DNA of 64,000 bases from Nonomuraea jiangxiensis (GTDB taxonomy: Bacteria > Actinomycetota > Actinomycetes > Streptosporangiales > Streptosporangiaceae): the NCBI RefSeq assembly GCF_900099965.1, contig NZ_FNDJ01000011.1, positions 297,230 through 361,229 on the forward strand, read 5' to 3'. The notes beneath the pieces were generated by a model, which made no database searches, was not told the origin of the DNA, and saw nothing but the letters and a program-made list of their open reading frames with translations. Below, in pieces: positions 51,543 to 61,219 of the stretch. Position 1 is the first letter of the stretch, and each line of letters begins with the position of its first letter. The translations under genes and the position numbers were made by a program.

Positions 51543-52525
51543 CCCAGTTGCGGCGCGAAGAGCTGAGCCACGTCCACCTTGGCCTTGAGATAGCCGTAGC
51601 CGGTCAGCAGGTCGGCCAGCTTCTGCACGCTCGCCCTGTCGGCCTGCATCGAGAACTTCCCGAGCGTCATCTCCGCCGCCGCGTCCGCCGGGATCTGCGT
51701 GTACGTCGGCACCACCTCGTTGATCGCGTTACGATCGGCCCCCGCGATCTGCTGGGCCTTGGCCAGCGCGCGGTGGAAGGCCGCGGCCGTCTTCGGGTTG
51801 TCGTTCAGCCACTGCTCGGTGACGCCCCACCCGTCGATCGGCACCCCGGCGGTCACGCCGTCCGTGGTGTCGATCACCTGGGTGGCGCCGCTCTTCTTGG
51901 CCGCGGTCAGGAACGGCTCGACCAGCCAGGCCGCGTCCACCGTGCCCGAGGACAGCGCGCCGAGCTGGTCGGCGAACTGCACCGGGACGTATTTGACGTC
52001 CTCCGGCTTGAGCCCGGCCTCCTGCAGGTGGGCGTTGGTCAGCGTCTGCCCGAGCGCCTTGAGCACGTTGACCGCGATCGTCTTACCCTTGAGGTCGGCC
52101 GCGGTCTTGATCGGCGAGCCCTTGGCCACCACGACGCCGGCGACGTTCGGGGCGGCCTCCTGGCTGTGCTGGAAGAGCTTGAGCTTGGCCGCGCCCGAGT
52201 CGTTGATCGCCAGCAGCGACACGTAGCTCGTGAGGAAGGCGTCCATGCTGCCGTTGAGGATCTTCGGCATCACCGCCTGCGGGGCCTGGATGATCTCCGT
52301 CTTGACGGTCAGGCCCTCCTCCTTGAAGAATCCGCGCTTCTCCGCGATGAACAGCGGCGCGGACGACGGCACCGGCACCACGCCGACCAGGAGCTGGGTC
52401 TTCTCCAGCCCGCCGGAGGACGCCGCGCCGCTCGGCTCGCCCCCGCTCCCTCCGCCGCTGCACGCGCTCAGCGCGAGGGCGACCGTCATGCCCGCGACCA
52501 CGATTCTGGCCAGCTTCATCGCCAC
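51539..52525 (-). CDS. NMT1/SsuA-type ABC substrate-binding lipoprotein (module 2)
   Basis: Binding lipoprotein of 328 aa with lipobox ALSAC. Landmarks: FIAEKRGFFKEEGLTV, NGSMDAFLTSYVSLLAIN, LKGKTIAVNVLKALGQTL and NPKTAAAFHRALAKAQ. An internal ATG two codons in is an alternative start. Forty-one nt separate it from the upstream O-methyltransferase gene, so the two are probably cotranscribed. Confidence 0.88.
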   Translation of the reverse strand: MAMKLARIVVAGMTVALALSACSGGGSGGEPSGAASSGGLEKTQLLVGVVPVPSSAPLFIAEKRGFFKEEGLTVKTEIIQAPQAVMPKILNGSMDAFLTSYVSLLAINDSGAAKLKLFQHSQEAAPNVAGVVVAKGSPIKTAADLKGKTIAVNVLKALGQTLTNAHLQEAGLKPEDVKYVPVQFADQLGALSSGTVDAAWLVEPFLTAAKKSGATQVIDTTDGVTAGVPIDGWGVTEQWLNDNPKTAAAFHRALAKAQQIAGADRNAINEVVPTYTQIPADAAAEMTLGKFSMQADRASVQKLADLLTGYGYLKAKVDVAQLFAPQLG

Positions 52526-52566
52526 TGCCTTTCTGGTCCGCCATCAGGTGGAGGCTGGAGGAGAGC

Positions 52567-53577
52567 TCAGCGGGGGCTGCCTTCGATGAGGCCGGCACCC
52601 GAGCCCAGCTCGACGACCTGGGTCAGGGTGAGGTCCGCCTGCCCGAGCAGGGCCGCGTACTCGCCGCGGCTGCGCTCGGTGCCCCCGTTGAAAATCGCCA
52701 GCATCCGCATGTCGAGATCTTTACCCAGGTGTGGCTCCTCGTTGTCAGGAAGCACCACTTCCAGAACGAGGACGCGACCCTCGGGCGCCATGGCCCGGCG
52801 TACGTTGCGCAGGATCCTCACCGCGTCGCCGTCGTCCCAGTTGTGCAGGACGTTGGCCAGCAGGTAGACGTCGCCGCCCGCCGGGACCCCGGCGAAGAAG
52901 TCGCCGGGGACGACCTCGCACCGGTCGGCCAGGCCCGCGGCGGCCAGCGCCTGCCTGGCCCGTTCCGTCACGTGCGCCAGGTCGAACAGGATGCCGCGCA
53001 TGCGGGGGTTGGCACGCAGGACGGAGGCCAGGATGTGGCCCTTGCCGCCGGCCACGTCGACCATGGTCGCGCTCTCGGGGAAGCGGTAACGCTCGGCCAG
53101 GCCCTCGGTGATGGGGATGGCCCGGGCCGCCATGTAGTCGTCGAACATGCGGCGCGACGCCGGGTTGTTCGCCAGGTGGTCGTAGAGGTGGCCGTAGCGT
53201 TCGACGAACGCCGACCTGCCGGCGCGGACCGTGGCGGGCAGGCTGCCCAGGGCGTACCAGAAGCCCTCGTCGCCGAGCACGCGGATCGAGGTGCGTACGG
53301 AGTCGGGCACGTCGGAGCGTAGAGCGGCGCCCCGCTTCGTCAGGTCGTAGGCGTCGGCGCCCGTGGCGGCCGGGCGCACCAGGTCCATGGCGGCCAGCTC
53401 GCGCAGGACCCGGCGCAGCGAGGGCGCGTGCGCGCCGCAGCGCGTGGCCAGGTCGGCGGTGTCGAGCGGGCCGTGCGCCAGGTGGTCGGCCAGGCCCAGC
53501 TCCGCCATGGTCAGCAGGGCCGCGAGCCGGGAGATGTCGCCCACGGCTCCCCAGAGCAGGTCAGCGGAGTGCGGCAT
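52567..53577 (-). CDS. SAM-dependent O-methyltransferase (family 2, TcmO/DnrK-like)
   Basis: Methyltransferase of 336 aa. An N-terminal winged-helix dimerisation domain (about 14-85) precedes the SAM motif VDVAGGKG (173-180) and the HNWDD motif (245-249) carrying the catalytic-base histidine. Similar enzymes methylate phenolic hydroxyls in secondary metabolism. The ATG at 53577 has a GAAGGGA ribosome site; the longer frame to 53676 has no such site. It is upstream of, and in line with, ABC module 2, and divergent from another methyltransferase. Confidence 0.87.
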   Translation of the reverse strand: MPHSADLLWGAVGDISRLAALLTMAELGLADHLAHGPLDTADLATRCGAHAPSLRRVLRELAAMDLVRPAATGADAYDLTKRGAALRSDVPDSVRTSIRVLGDEGFWYALGSLPATVRAGRSAFVERYGHLYDHLANNPASRRMFDDYMAARAIPITEGLAERYRFPESATMVDVAGGKGHILASVLRANPRMRGILFDLAHVTERARQALAAAGLADRCEVVPGDFFAGVPAGGDVYLLANVLHNWDDGDAVRILRNVRRAMAPEGRVLVLEVVLPDNEEPHLGKDLDMRMLAIFNGGTERSRGEYAALLGQADLTLTQVVELGSGAGLIEGSPR

Positions 53578-53807
53578 GTGTCCCTTCCGGCTGCGGGTGG
53601 GCCGCCGGTGCCCGGGAACGAGCACTTCACGGCGTGGCAGAGGTACCGGGCAGCGTGATCGTAACCCAGACGGCACCGCCGTCGCAGCGGCTCTTGGTGA
53701 TCGTGCTCATCCGTGACAGGCTCGGGTTCGGTCCTAGTGGATCATCGGATGATCTGTCCGGTGGCATTCCCGGGGCTGTGCGTTGGTTGACTACGAGGGG
53801 AGAGCTG

Positions 53808-54614
53808 ATGGATGCCAAGGAGTACATGGCCGGCGTGTTCGACCGCGCGTCCGGCACGTACGAGCGGGTCGGCGTGTCCTTCTTCGCGCCCGTCGCCGAG
53901 GAGCTGGTCCGTCGGGCCGCGCCCGGCCCCGGCGAGCACGTCCTGGACGCCGGCTGCGGGACCGGTGCCTCGCTCGTGCCGGCGGCCCAGGCCGTCGGGC
54001 CCACCGGCAGGGTGGTCGGGCTGGACCTCGCGCCCGGCATGGTGGCCACTGCCACCGCCGCGATCGAGCGGCACGGCCTGACCCAGGCGACCGTGCTGCT
54101 GGGTGACGCGGAACGGGCGGAGGAGCTGCTGCCAGGAGAGCGGTTCGACGTCGTGCTGGCCGGGATGATGCTGTACTTCCTGCCCGACCCGCTGGCCGCC
54201 GTCCGTTCCATGACCGGACTGCTGCGGCCCGGCGGGCGGCTGGCGGCCAGCCTCCTGGCCCGGTCGAGCCCGGTAGAGACCGAGCTGCTCGGGCTGGTGG
54301 AGCAGGCGTTGCGGCCCTACGCCCGCGAGGCAGGCAGCGCCCCGTTCCACCACACGCTGGGCACCCCCGAGGAGCTGACCGGGCTGCTCGAACAGGGCGG
54401 CCTGAGCGAGGTGCGCTGGGCCGACGTGGTGTTCGAGGTGGTCGTCGAGGCCGGGCAGGTGTGGGACTGGCTCTGGTCGGCCGCCCGCAGGGCCGCGCTG
54501 GAGACCATCCCCGCCGACCAGCGCGACGAGGCCAGGGCGGCGCTGGAGGCGGCGCTGCCCCAGGACCGTTTCGTCCTGCCGCGCACCGTCCGCTTCGCCA
54601 CCGGCCGCACCTGA
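53808..54614 (+). CDS. Class I SAM-dependent methyltransferase
   Basis: Methyltransferase of 268 aa of the UbiE/Methyltransf_11 type. Motif I VLDAGCGTG is at 45-53, acidic VVGLDLAPGM follows, and motif post-I/II is VLAGMMLYFLPDPLAAVR. ATG at 53808 preceded by GAGGGGAGAG. The longer frame from 53634 covers the divergent promoter and is rejected. Substrate unknown. A hairpin terminator follows. Confidence 0.88.
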   Translation: MDAKEYMAGVFDRASGTYERVGVSFFAPVAEELVRRAAPGPGEHVLDAGCGTGASLVPAAQAVGPTGRVVGLDLAPGMVATATAAIERHGLTQATVLLGDAERAEELLPGERFDVVLAGMMLYFLPDPLAAVRSMTGLLRPGGRLAASLLARSSPVETELLGLVEQALRPYAREAGSAPFHHTLGTPEELTGLLEQGGLSEVRWADVVFEVVVEAGQVWDWLWSAARRAALETIPADQRDEARAALEAALPQDRFVLPRTVRFATGRT

Positions 54615-54632
54615 GCCGGAGCGGACGGGGTC

Positions 54633-54655
54633 CTGAGGCCGCCGAGGCGGCTCAG
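54633..54655. terminator. Hairpin between convergent genes
   Basis: CTGAG-G-CCGCC pairs with GGCGG-CTCAG around GA, with one bulge. It overlaps the stop codon of the cyclase gene on the minus strand. Confidence 0.5.
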
Positions 54656-55518
54656 CCTTGGGGCGCCTCGCGTCCGTGCGCGCTCACCAGCGCGAGGGGG
54701 CGCACCGGCGACCCGGTGGCGCCGAACAGCGGAAGCGGGGCCAGCACGAAGGTGAACTCGTGCACCCCGTCCCGGGCCAGCTCGTCCAGCTCCATCGTCT
54801 CGATGAGGTAGATGCCCGACTCCACCAGCAGCACCCGGTGCGCGGGCAGCACACTGTGCCCCTGACCGGGGGCCAGCCGCTCGAAGGCGATGGTGTCGGC
54901 GCCCGCGGCCCGCGCCCCCCGTTCGGCCAGCCAGCGGGCGCCGGCCTCGCTCACTCCCGGGACTCCCGACTCGGCGCCGATGTAGACCTCCCGGTCCGGA
55001 TCGGCGAAGTGGCGGCCCCATCCGCTGCGGATCAGCACGACGTCGCCGGGGGCGGGCTCGACGCCCTGGTGCTTTACTGTCGCGTCCAGGTCGGCGGGGG
55101 TGATCTCGTAGCCCGGTGCGCAGGACTCCAGGCCCAGCGCGCCGGGCACGTCCAGCAGCACACCCCGGCAGACCATCGGCACGATCGTGTGCACGCCGTG
55201 CTCGGGGTAGAGGCCGCCGACGCAGGCCCCGGCTGCGTCGGCCCCACCGAACAGCTTCCCGTCCTGGGACACGTGGGCCAGCGCGTCGATGTGCGTGCCC
55301 ACGTGGGTGCCCATGAGGATCAGGTCGTTGGCGGCCGACCCCCCGTCGGAGCGTGTCCTGTCGCCGTGCCGGCGCGGGAGGGTGTGGGTGTAGGCGGGGT
55401 GGTTGGGCGACTGCGGCATGCCGGCGTAGAGCCGCCTGCCCAGGTCGTAGATCGTCACTCCGGCGCGTACCGCCGCGAGCAGGGGGTCGCCGGCGGATGT
55501 GTGCGCGGTCGTGGGCAT
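54652..55518 (-). CDS. Cyclase-family (kynurenine formamidase-like) metal hydrolase
   Basis: Protein of 288 aa with the family metal motif HVGTHIDALAH (72-82; H72, H76, D78, H82). The family includes kynurenine formamidase, isatin hydrolase and related amide/lactone-ring hydrolases. The ATG at 55518 is preceded by GGAAAGAGAG. It is the last gene of a chain: module 4 transporter, cyclic amidohydrolase, module 3 transporter, cyclase. A role in cleaving an amide or ring generated from the imported compound is inferred from this context only. Confidence 0.85.
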   Translation of the reverse strand: MPTTAHTSAGDPLLAAVRAGVTIYDLGRRLYAGMPQSPNHPAYTHTLPRRHGDRTRSDGGSAANDLILMGTHVGTHIDALAHVSQDGKLFGGADAAGACVGGLYPEHGVHTIVPMVCRGVLLDVPGALGLESCAPGYEITPADLDATVKHQGVEPAPGDVVLIRSGWGRHFADPDREVYIGAESGVPGVSEAGARWLAERGARAAGADTIAFERLAPGQGHSVLPAHRVLLVESGIYLIETMELDELARDGVHEFTFVLAPLPLFGATGSPVRPLALVSAHGREAPQG

Positions 55519-55544
55519 GTTCTCTCTTTCCATTTCAGTGGTGC

Positions 55545-56333
55545 TCAACTGCGGGCGGCCTGCCGGTGCCAGCGCAGGATCCGGCGTTCGGCCAGCACGA
55601 ACAGGGAGTTCACGACGTAGCCGAGGGCGCCGAGCAGCGTGATCGCCGCCCAGACGCCGGCGCCGTCGAAGCTGCGCTGGGCCTGCAGGAGCTGGTAGCC
55701 GATGCCGTCGGTGCCGCCGATGAGCTCGGTGATCACCATGAGGATCAGCGCGAGCGACAAGCTCAGCCGGAGCCCGGCGAAGATCTTGGGGGAGGCGGCG
55801 GGAAGCACGACCAGGCGCAGCCGCTGCCACCTGGTGAGGTTGAAGACCGCGGCCGTCTCGGTGTAGGTGCGGTCCACCGCCTTGACGCCGTCGATGGAGT
55901 TGAGCAGCACCGGCCAGATCACCCCGAACACGATGGTGGCCACCTGCGTGGCCGGCTGCGCGGCGGCGCCCACCTGGAACAGCACGACGAACACCGGCAG
56001 CAGCAGCGGCGGCGGCAGCGCCCGGCCGAACTCGATCAGCGGATCGACGTAGTCGGTCGCCACGCGCGAGCGGCCGAGCAGCACGCCCATCACCACCCCG
56101 AGCAGCGCGGCCAGGATCCAGCCGCCGAACATGCGGCCGAGACTCGGCAGCAGATTGCCGACCGCGGCGTCGGTGAGGAACACGCGGGTGATGGGGCCGG
56201 CGAACCACAGCTCGTGCATGCGGACCACGATCGTGGTGGGCGGCGGGAAGTCGGTGTCCGCCACCCCGCGAGCGATGACCTCCCAGAGGACCAGCACGAC
56301 CGGGGCCACCCACAGACCGGCGAGGCTCCTCAC
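55545..56333 (-). CDS. ABC transporter permease, B-type (module 3)
   Basis: BPD_transp_1 permease of 262 aa; GTG at 56333 overlaps the preceding stop. TM1 is LWVAPVVLVLWEVIA. The EAA loop is ETAAVFNLTRWQRLRLVVLPAASPKIFAGLRLS. C-terminus NSLFVLAERRILRWHR. Intact although the binding protein of this module is frameshifted. Confidence 0.9.
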   Translation of the reverse strand: MRSLAGLWVAPVVLVLWEVIARGVADTDFPPPTTIVVRMHELWFAGPITRVFLTDAAVGNLLPSLGRMFGGWILAALLGVVMGVLLGRSRVATDYVDPLIEFGRALPPPLLLPVFVVLFQVGAAAQPATQVATIVFGVIWPVLLNSIDGVKAVDRTYTETAAVFNLTRWQRLRLVVLPAASPKIFAGLRLSLSLALILMVITELIGGTDGIGYQLLQAQRSFDGAGVWAAITLLGALGYVVNSLFVLAERRILRWHRQAARS

Positions 56334-57106
56334 GTCCCGCTCGCCCCCACGCGCACGTGGTGCCAGCGGAACAGGCGGCGCTCGGCGGCGAGCAGGCCCA
56401 GGTTCGCGACCACGCCGAGGACTCCGGCCCAGCAGGTCGCCGCCATCATCAGGTCAGTACGGTTGCCGCTGCTCGCCACGTTCACGTAGACGCCGATCCC
56501 GGCCACGCCGCCGGCCACCAGCTCGGCGCTGACGGCCAGGACCAGCGCGATCCCGGTGGCGATCCTGACCCCCGTGGCCACGAACGGGGCCGCGGCGGGC
56601 AGGCTCACCCTGACCAGCACGGCCAGGGGTCCGAAGCCGAAGCTGCGCAGGGACTCCTTGGCCATCGGGTCGACGTCGTGCATGCCGTACAGGGTGTTGA
56701 GCAGGATCGGCCAGACGGAGGCGTACCCGATGACCGAGACCTTCATCAGCTCGTCCACCGGGATCAGCAGGATGGCGAGCGGGATGATCGCGACCGACGG
56801 GATCGGGCGCAGGAACTCCAGGACCGGCCGGATCGCCCGCTCCACCGGGGCCAGCGCCCCGAGGAGCACGCCCAGCGGGACGGCGATGACGATCGCGATC
56901 AGCAGGCCGAGGGCCCAGTTGGTGAGCGTCGCGGCGACCCCCGCCAGGAAGTCGCCGTCGACGAGCAGGAACGCGGCCTCCCGCAGCACGATCGAGGGCG
57001 CGGGGAAGAGCAGGCCCTCGGCCAGGCCGAAGCGGAGGACCAGCTCTCCGACGGCGAGGAACCCCGCGACGCCGGCGACACCGCGGAGCAGCCGCGCACC
57101 GGTCAT
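56330..57106 (-). CDS. ABC transporter permease, A-type (module 3)
   Basis: BPD_transp_1 permease of 258 aa with LEFLRPIPSVAIIPLAILLIP and EAA loop KESLRSFGFGPLAVLVRVSLPAAAPF. ATG overlaps the binding-protein stop by 4 nt, so its translation is probably coupled to a gene that is now frameshifted. Confidence 0.9.
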   Translation of the reverse strand: MTGARLLRGVAGVAGFLAVGELVLRFGLAEGLLFPAPSIVLREAAFLLVDGDFLAGVAATLTNWALGLLIAIVIAVPLGVLLGALAPVERAIRPVLEFLRPIPSVAIIPLAILLIPVDELMKVSVIGYASVWPILLNTLYGMHDVDPMAKESLRSFGFGPLAVLVRVSLPAAAPFVATGVRIATGIALVLAVSAELVAGGVAGIGVYVNVASSGNRTDLMMAATCWAGVLGVVANLGLLAAERRLFRWHHVRVGASGT

Positions 57107-58084
57107 CCGCCCGCGCTCGTCGCGATGACCGAGGCCACGTCGATCGGGTTGTTGATGTACTTGTACTCCAGCATGAGGTCCGCCACCTTCTGCAACCGGG
57201 CCGCGTCCAGCCGGCTCGGATACGCCGCCAGAGTGATCTCCGACGCGGTCGCGGCGTCGATCTTCGTGTACGTGGGCAGCGCGGCCTCGATCTCCTTACG
57301 ATCGCTGGAGGCGAGCACCTGCGCCTTGGAGATCGCCCGCTGGAAGGCGGCCAGCGTCTTCGGATGCTCCCGAGCCCACTCCTCGGTGGCCATTCCAGCC
57401 GGCGATGGCCAGGTCCGCCGTCGGGCCCGTCATGGTGTCGACGAGCGTGCGGAAGCCGAGGGCCTTCTCGTTGGCCGTGATGAAGGGCTCGGTGATCCAG
57501 CCCGCGTCGGCCTGGCCGGAGTTGATGGCGTTGCCCATCTCGGGGAACGGCTTCTCGGCGAACTTGACGTCGGTCTCGCTCAGCCCGGCCGCCTTGAGCT
57601 GCGCCGTCACCGCCAGCGTGCCGATGTTCCTGAGGTTGTTGACCAGGATGGTCCTGCCCTTCAGATCGGCCACGGTGCTGATCGGGGAGTCCTTCGGCAC
57701 CATGATGTTGAAGGTGTCGGGCGCGGCCTGGTACATGTCGGCGACGAGCTTGATCGGCTTGCCCTGGCTGACGGCCAGGAACGTCGAGACGTAGTTGGTC
57801 TGCGAGATGTCCAGGGAACCGTTCTCGATCTGCGGTAGAGCCGCCGCGCCTCCCGTGATCGTGACGGGCTGCACCTCCAGGCCCTCCTGCTTGAAGAAGC
57901 CCTTGGCCTGGGCGATGTAGAGGGCCACGGGGTCGGGGATGGGCAGGGCGCCGACTTTGATCGTGGCCTTCTCCAGGCCGTTGGCGCCCGTGCTCGACGG
58001 CTCCTCGCCCCCGCCGCATCCGGTGAGCGTCATGGCGATGACGACGCTCAGAGCGATCGCGCGCCAGCGTGGTGTGCGTGTCAT
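57103..58084 (-). pseudogene. Frameshifted NMT1/SsuA-type substrate-binding lipoprotein (module 3)
   Basis: The ATG at 58084 opens a normal binding lipoprotein (lipobox MTLTGCGG; YIAQAKGFFKQEGLEV; ENGSLDISQTNYVSTFLA). It reads through TADLAIAGW and then leaves frame. The rest (MATEEWAREHPKTLAAFQRAI...) is in another frame from 57393 down. Removing one A from the codons at about 57393-57395 gives GWMATEEW, matching the paralogues (GWAATEKW), and a 981-nt, 326-aa gene. This is a one-base insertion: either a true pseudogene or a sequencing error. Confidence 0.8.
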
Positions 58085-58173
58085 GGGGTCTCCGCTGGGT
58101 GTAGGAGATCGGCACACGTTACTGCGCGTGAGCATACCCGGGTAATGATCGAACGGGCAGGGGGGAAGTGCGC

Positions 58174-59622
58174 TCAGGCGGGGCGTGACACGTACCGGCC
58201 CACCGGACGGCCCACGACCTTGCCGGCGTCCAGTACGTGATGCCCGCGCACGAAGGTGTCGGTCACCTTGGCGGTCAGCTCGAACCCCTCGAACGGCGTG
58301 TACTCCTGGGTCGACTCCGAGTCCTCCGCGCGCACGGTCCAGGTGTGCCCGGGGTCGACCAGGCAGAGGTCGGCGTCGAAACCGGGGGCGATCGTGCCCT
58401 TGGTACGCAGGCCGTACCGCTTGGCGGGGTTCCACGAGGTCAGCGCGGCGATCCTGCCGTAGGACAGGCCCCTGCGGCGGCCCTCGGTGACCAGGCCGGG
58501 TAGCAGGTACTCGGCGCCGCCGAACCCGGCCTTGGCCAGGAAGACGTTGTCACGCGGGTTGCCGAACTTGAGCTCGTCGCGGCAGCAGGCGTGGTCGCTG
58601 ACCACCCAGTCCACGGTGCCGTCGAGCACGTGCCGCCACAGCGCCTCGACGTCCTCGCGCGGCCGGATCGGCGGGTTCACCTTGGCACCGAGGCCGCTGG
58701 CCGTATCGATGTCGGCCAGCAGGTGGCCGATCGTCACCTCGCGCCGGAAGTCGATGTGCGGGAAGGTCGCCGCCATGCGCACCGCCGCGTCGAGGGCCTT
58801 GGCGGAGGACAGGTGCAGCAGGTTGATGTTGGCCAGCCCCGTCTCGTGGGCGAGGTAGGAGGCCATGAAGACGGCCAGACCCTCGGAGTGCGGCGGACGG
58901 GACGCGCTGTAGGCGGCCAGCCCGGTCAGCTCGCCGGCCTCCTCGACGAGCTTGGTGTAGGCGGTCATGATCTCGGCTGTCTCACAATGCAGTGACAGCG
59001 AGATCTCGCCGGCCAGCTCGGGCAGGCGTTCCCTGGCCGCCTGCACGCCGCGCATCACGAACTCGAAGTGCGCGTAGTCGTAGCGCTCGCCCTCGGGCAG
59101 CATGAGGAACGCCCGCTGGTCGTCGGAGCGCCCGTGCAGCCCGTGCCCGCCGTAGAACATGAAGATCTTGAAGGACGGCACCCCGAAACGTTCCACCAGG
59201 TCGGGCAGCTCGTCGATGTGCCCGCTCGACATCGGCGCCAGGTGGAACCCGTAGTCGACGTAGGCCCGGCCCTCGGCCTGCCTGAGCACCTCCGGGAAGA
59301 ACTCGGCGTACGGGCCGCCCTGGTTGAGGTAGTACTGACCGGTCCGCATGTAGGTGAGCGCGGTCGTCACGCCGCCCTGGGCGCTCGCCCGGCTCTCCGA
59401 CCCGGTGTCGTCGGGCAGCGGGTTGTAGATGCCCCAGTGCTGGTGGGCGTCCACGACTCCGGGGAAGGCCAGCTTGCCACCCGCGTCCACGATCTCGCGG
59501 GCGCCGGACAACCCGGGCTCCACCCGCTCGATCCGGCCGTCGGTGATGGCGATGTCCGCCTCGACGGGCTCGTCGCGGTCGTGGGTCACAACCTTGACGT
59601 TCTTCAGCAACAGGTCGGTCAC
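58174..59622 (-). CDS. Cyclic amidohydrolase (dihydropyrimidinase/hydantoinase/allantoinase family)
   Basis: Amidohydrolase of 482 aa with the full set of binuclear metal ligands: H60 and H62 (DAHQHW), carbamylated K152 (SFKIFMFYGG), H212 (LHCET), H270 (LHLSS) and D343 (VSDHACC). Such enzymes open cyclic ureides or imides. GTG at 59622 with AGGAGAG 9 nt upstream, 14 nt after the module 4 permease. The longer frame to 60282 lies inside the permease gene. Module 3 starts 89 nt downstream. The substrate (hydantoin, dihydropyrimidine, allantoin or another) cannot be fixed. Confidence 0.88.
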   Translation of the reverse strand: MTDLLLKNVKVVTHDRDEPVEADIAITDGRIERVEPGLSGAREIVDAGGKLAFPGVVDAHQHWGIYNPLPDDTGSESRASAQGGVTTALTYMRTGQYYLNQGGPYAEFFPEVLRQAEGRAYVDYGFHLAPMSSGHIDELPDLVERFGVPSFKIFMFYGGHGLHGRSDDQRAFLMLPEGERYDYAHFEFVMRGVQAARERLPELAGEISLSLHCETAEIMTAYTKLVEEAGELTGLAAYSASRPPHSEGLAVFMASYLAHETGLANINLLHLSSAKALDAAVRMAATFPHIDFRREVTIGHLLADIDTASGLGAKVNPPIRPREDVEALWRHVLDGTVDWVVSDHACCRDELKFGNPRDNVFLAKAGFGGAEYLLPGLVTEGRRRGLSYGRIAALTSWNPAKRYGLRTKGTIAPGFDADLCLVDPGHTWTVRAEDSESTQEYTPFEGFELTAKVTDTFVRGHHVLDAGKVVGRPVGRYVSRPA

Positions 59623-59636
59623 CGGAACGGTCTCTC

Positions 59637-60413
59637 CTAAGCGAGGCGGTGGGCGTGGCGGTGCCAGGACAGCACACGCCGCTCCACCATGAGGAACAGG
59701 GAATTGAGGACGAAGCCGAGGATGCCGAGCACCAGGACACCGGCCCAGATGGCCGGCATGTCGGCGTTGCTGTTGGCCAGGCTGAGCAGGTAACCGATGC
59801 CATCGGTACTGCCCTTGAGCTCGGAGATGACCATCAGGATCAGCGCCAGGGAGACGCTCAGGCGCAGCCCGGCGAAGATCTTCGGCGCCGCGGCGGGCAG
59901 GATGATCCGGAAGAGCCGGAGCGGGGCGGGCACGCCGAAGACGGCGGCCGTGTCGACCTTCAGATGGTCGAGGCCGCGCGCGCCGTCGATGGAGTTGAGC
60001 AGGATCGGCCAGACGATGCCGAAGATGATGGTCGCGACCTGCACCTGCGTGCCCATCTGGAAGAGCACGAGGAAGACCGGGAGCATGACCGGCGGCGGCA
60101 CGGCCCGGCCGAACTCGATCAGCGGCTCGACGTAGTCGGCCAGCCAGGCGGTCCTGCCGATCGCCACGCCGAGCGCCACGCCCACGATCACGGCGGCGCT
60201 CCACGCGCCGACCACTCTGACCAGGCTGGGTACGAAATTGTCCACGGCCACGTCGGTGAGGATGTACGGCCCGGAGAACCACATTTCATACATTCGGGTC
60301 ACGATGACGGTCGGCGCCGGCAGGTACGGATTGTCCGCGGAATTGGCCAACAACTCCCAGCCGCCCAGGACGACGGGGACCAGCCACAGCCGCTTCACCA
60401 GAGTAAGGATCAT
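59637..60413 (-). CDS. ABC transporter permease, B-type (module 4)
   Basis: BPD_transp_1 permease of 258 aa; ATG at 60413 overlaps the preceding stop by 4 nt (ATGA), which selects MILTLVKRLW as the N-terminus. EAA loop: DTAAVFGVPAPLRLFRIILPAAAPKIFAGLRLS. C-terminus NSLFLMVERRVLSWHR. Confidence 0.9.
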   Translation of the reverse strand: MILTLVKRLWLVPVVLGGWELLANSADNPYLPAPTVIVTRMYEMWFSGPYILTDVAVDNFVPSLVRVVGAWSAAVIVGVALGVAIGRTAWLADYVEPLIEFGRAVPPPVMLPVFLVLFQMGTQVQVATIIFGIVWPILLNSIDGARGLDHLKVDTAAVFGVPAPLRLFRIILPAAAPKIFAGLRLSVSLALILMVISELKGSTDGIGYLLSLANSNADMPAIWAGVLVLGILGFVLNSLFLMVERRVLSWHRHAHRLA

Positions 60414-61219
60414 GCCGTCCGCCATCGGAAGAGACGCTGCTCGGCGCGTACGAGCAGGGTGTTGACAACGAGCCCGATGAAGCCGGCCCACAGCAGGGCC
60501 GCGATGACGTCGATCATCGCGGCCGCGCCGATGCCGGTGCTGGCCTCGATGAGGAAGCCGCCGATGCCGACCGCACCGCCGACGACGTATTCCACGCTGA
60601 TCGCCAGGATGAGGGTGATGGAGGCGGCCAGGCGCACTCCGGTCGCGATGAAGGGCGCGGCGCTCGGGAGGGCGACCCGCCAGATCACCGCGGCGGGGCC
60701 GAAGCCGTACGAGCGGAGGGTCTCCTTGGCCAGGGGGTCCACGTCGCGTACGCCGTACATGGTGTTGATCAGGATCGGCCAGGAGGCCGCGAAGACGATG
60801 AGCGCGACCTTGGCGTTGATCTCCGGCTGGAAGAAGAACAGCGCCAGCGGGATCAGCGCCACCGAGGGGATGGGCCGCAGGAACTCCACGAACACCCGCG
60901 TCATCTCCTCCACCACGGGGACCGTTCCCAGTAGCAGGCCGAGGGGCACGGCGATCAGGATGGCGAGCGGCAGCCCGATGGCGGCGGCGAGGAGGGTGCC
61001 TTGCAGATCTGCGAGGAAGTCCGGGTCCACGGCGAGTGAGACGGTCCTCGCCAGCGTGTCAGCGGCCGGTGGCAGCCACTTGACCAGGCCCGACATGCCG
61101 ACAACCTGCCAGAGAACCAGAAAACCCGCCACACCTGCGGCATGGCGGGAGAACTTGATCAGCCTGGCGCGGGCGAGCGGGTTGCGCTCGCGCCGCGCCG
61201 GAATGACAGTGGCGGTCAT
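60410..61219 (-). CDS. ABC transporter permease, A-type (module 4)
   Basis: BPD_transp_1 permease of 269 aa; ATG overlaps the binding-protein stop by 4 nt. Landmarks VEFLRPIPSVALIPLALFFFQ and EAA loop KETLRSYGFGPAAVIWRVALPSAAPF. Confidence 0.9.
   Translation of the reverse strand: MTATVIPARRERNPLARARLIKFSRHAAGVAGFLVLWQVVGMSGLVKWLPPAADTLARTVSLAVDPDFLADLQGTLLAAAIGLPLAILIAVPLGLLLGTVPVVEEMTRVFVEFLRPIPSVALIPLALFFFQPEINAKVALIVFAASWPILINTMYGVRDVDPLAKETLRSYGFGPAAVIWRVALPSAAPFIATGVRLAASITLILAISVEYVVGGAVGIGGFLIEASTGIGAAAMIDVIAALLWAGFIGLVVNTLLVRAEQRLFRWRTA

Noticed and set aside
52526..54614. Two methyltransferases as part of an antibiotic gene cluster
   Set aside because: No synthase, cyclase of polyketide type or resistance gene lies nearby; two adjacent methyltransferases alone do not support it.
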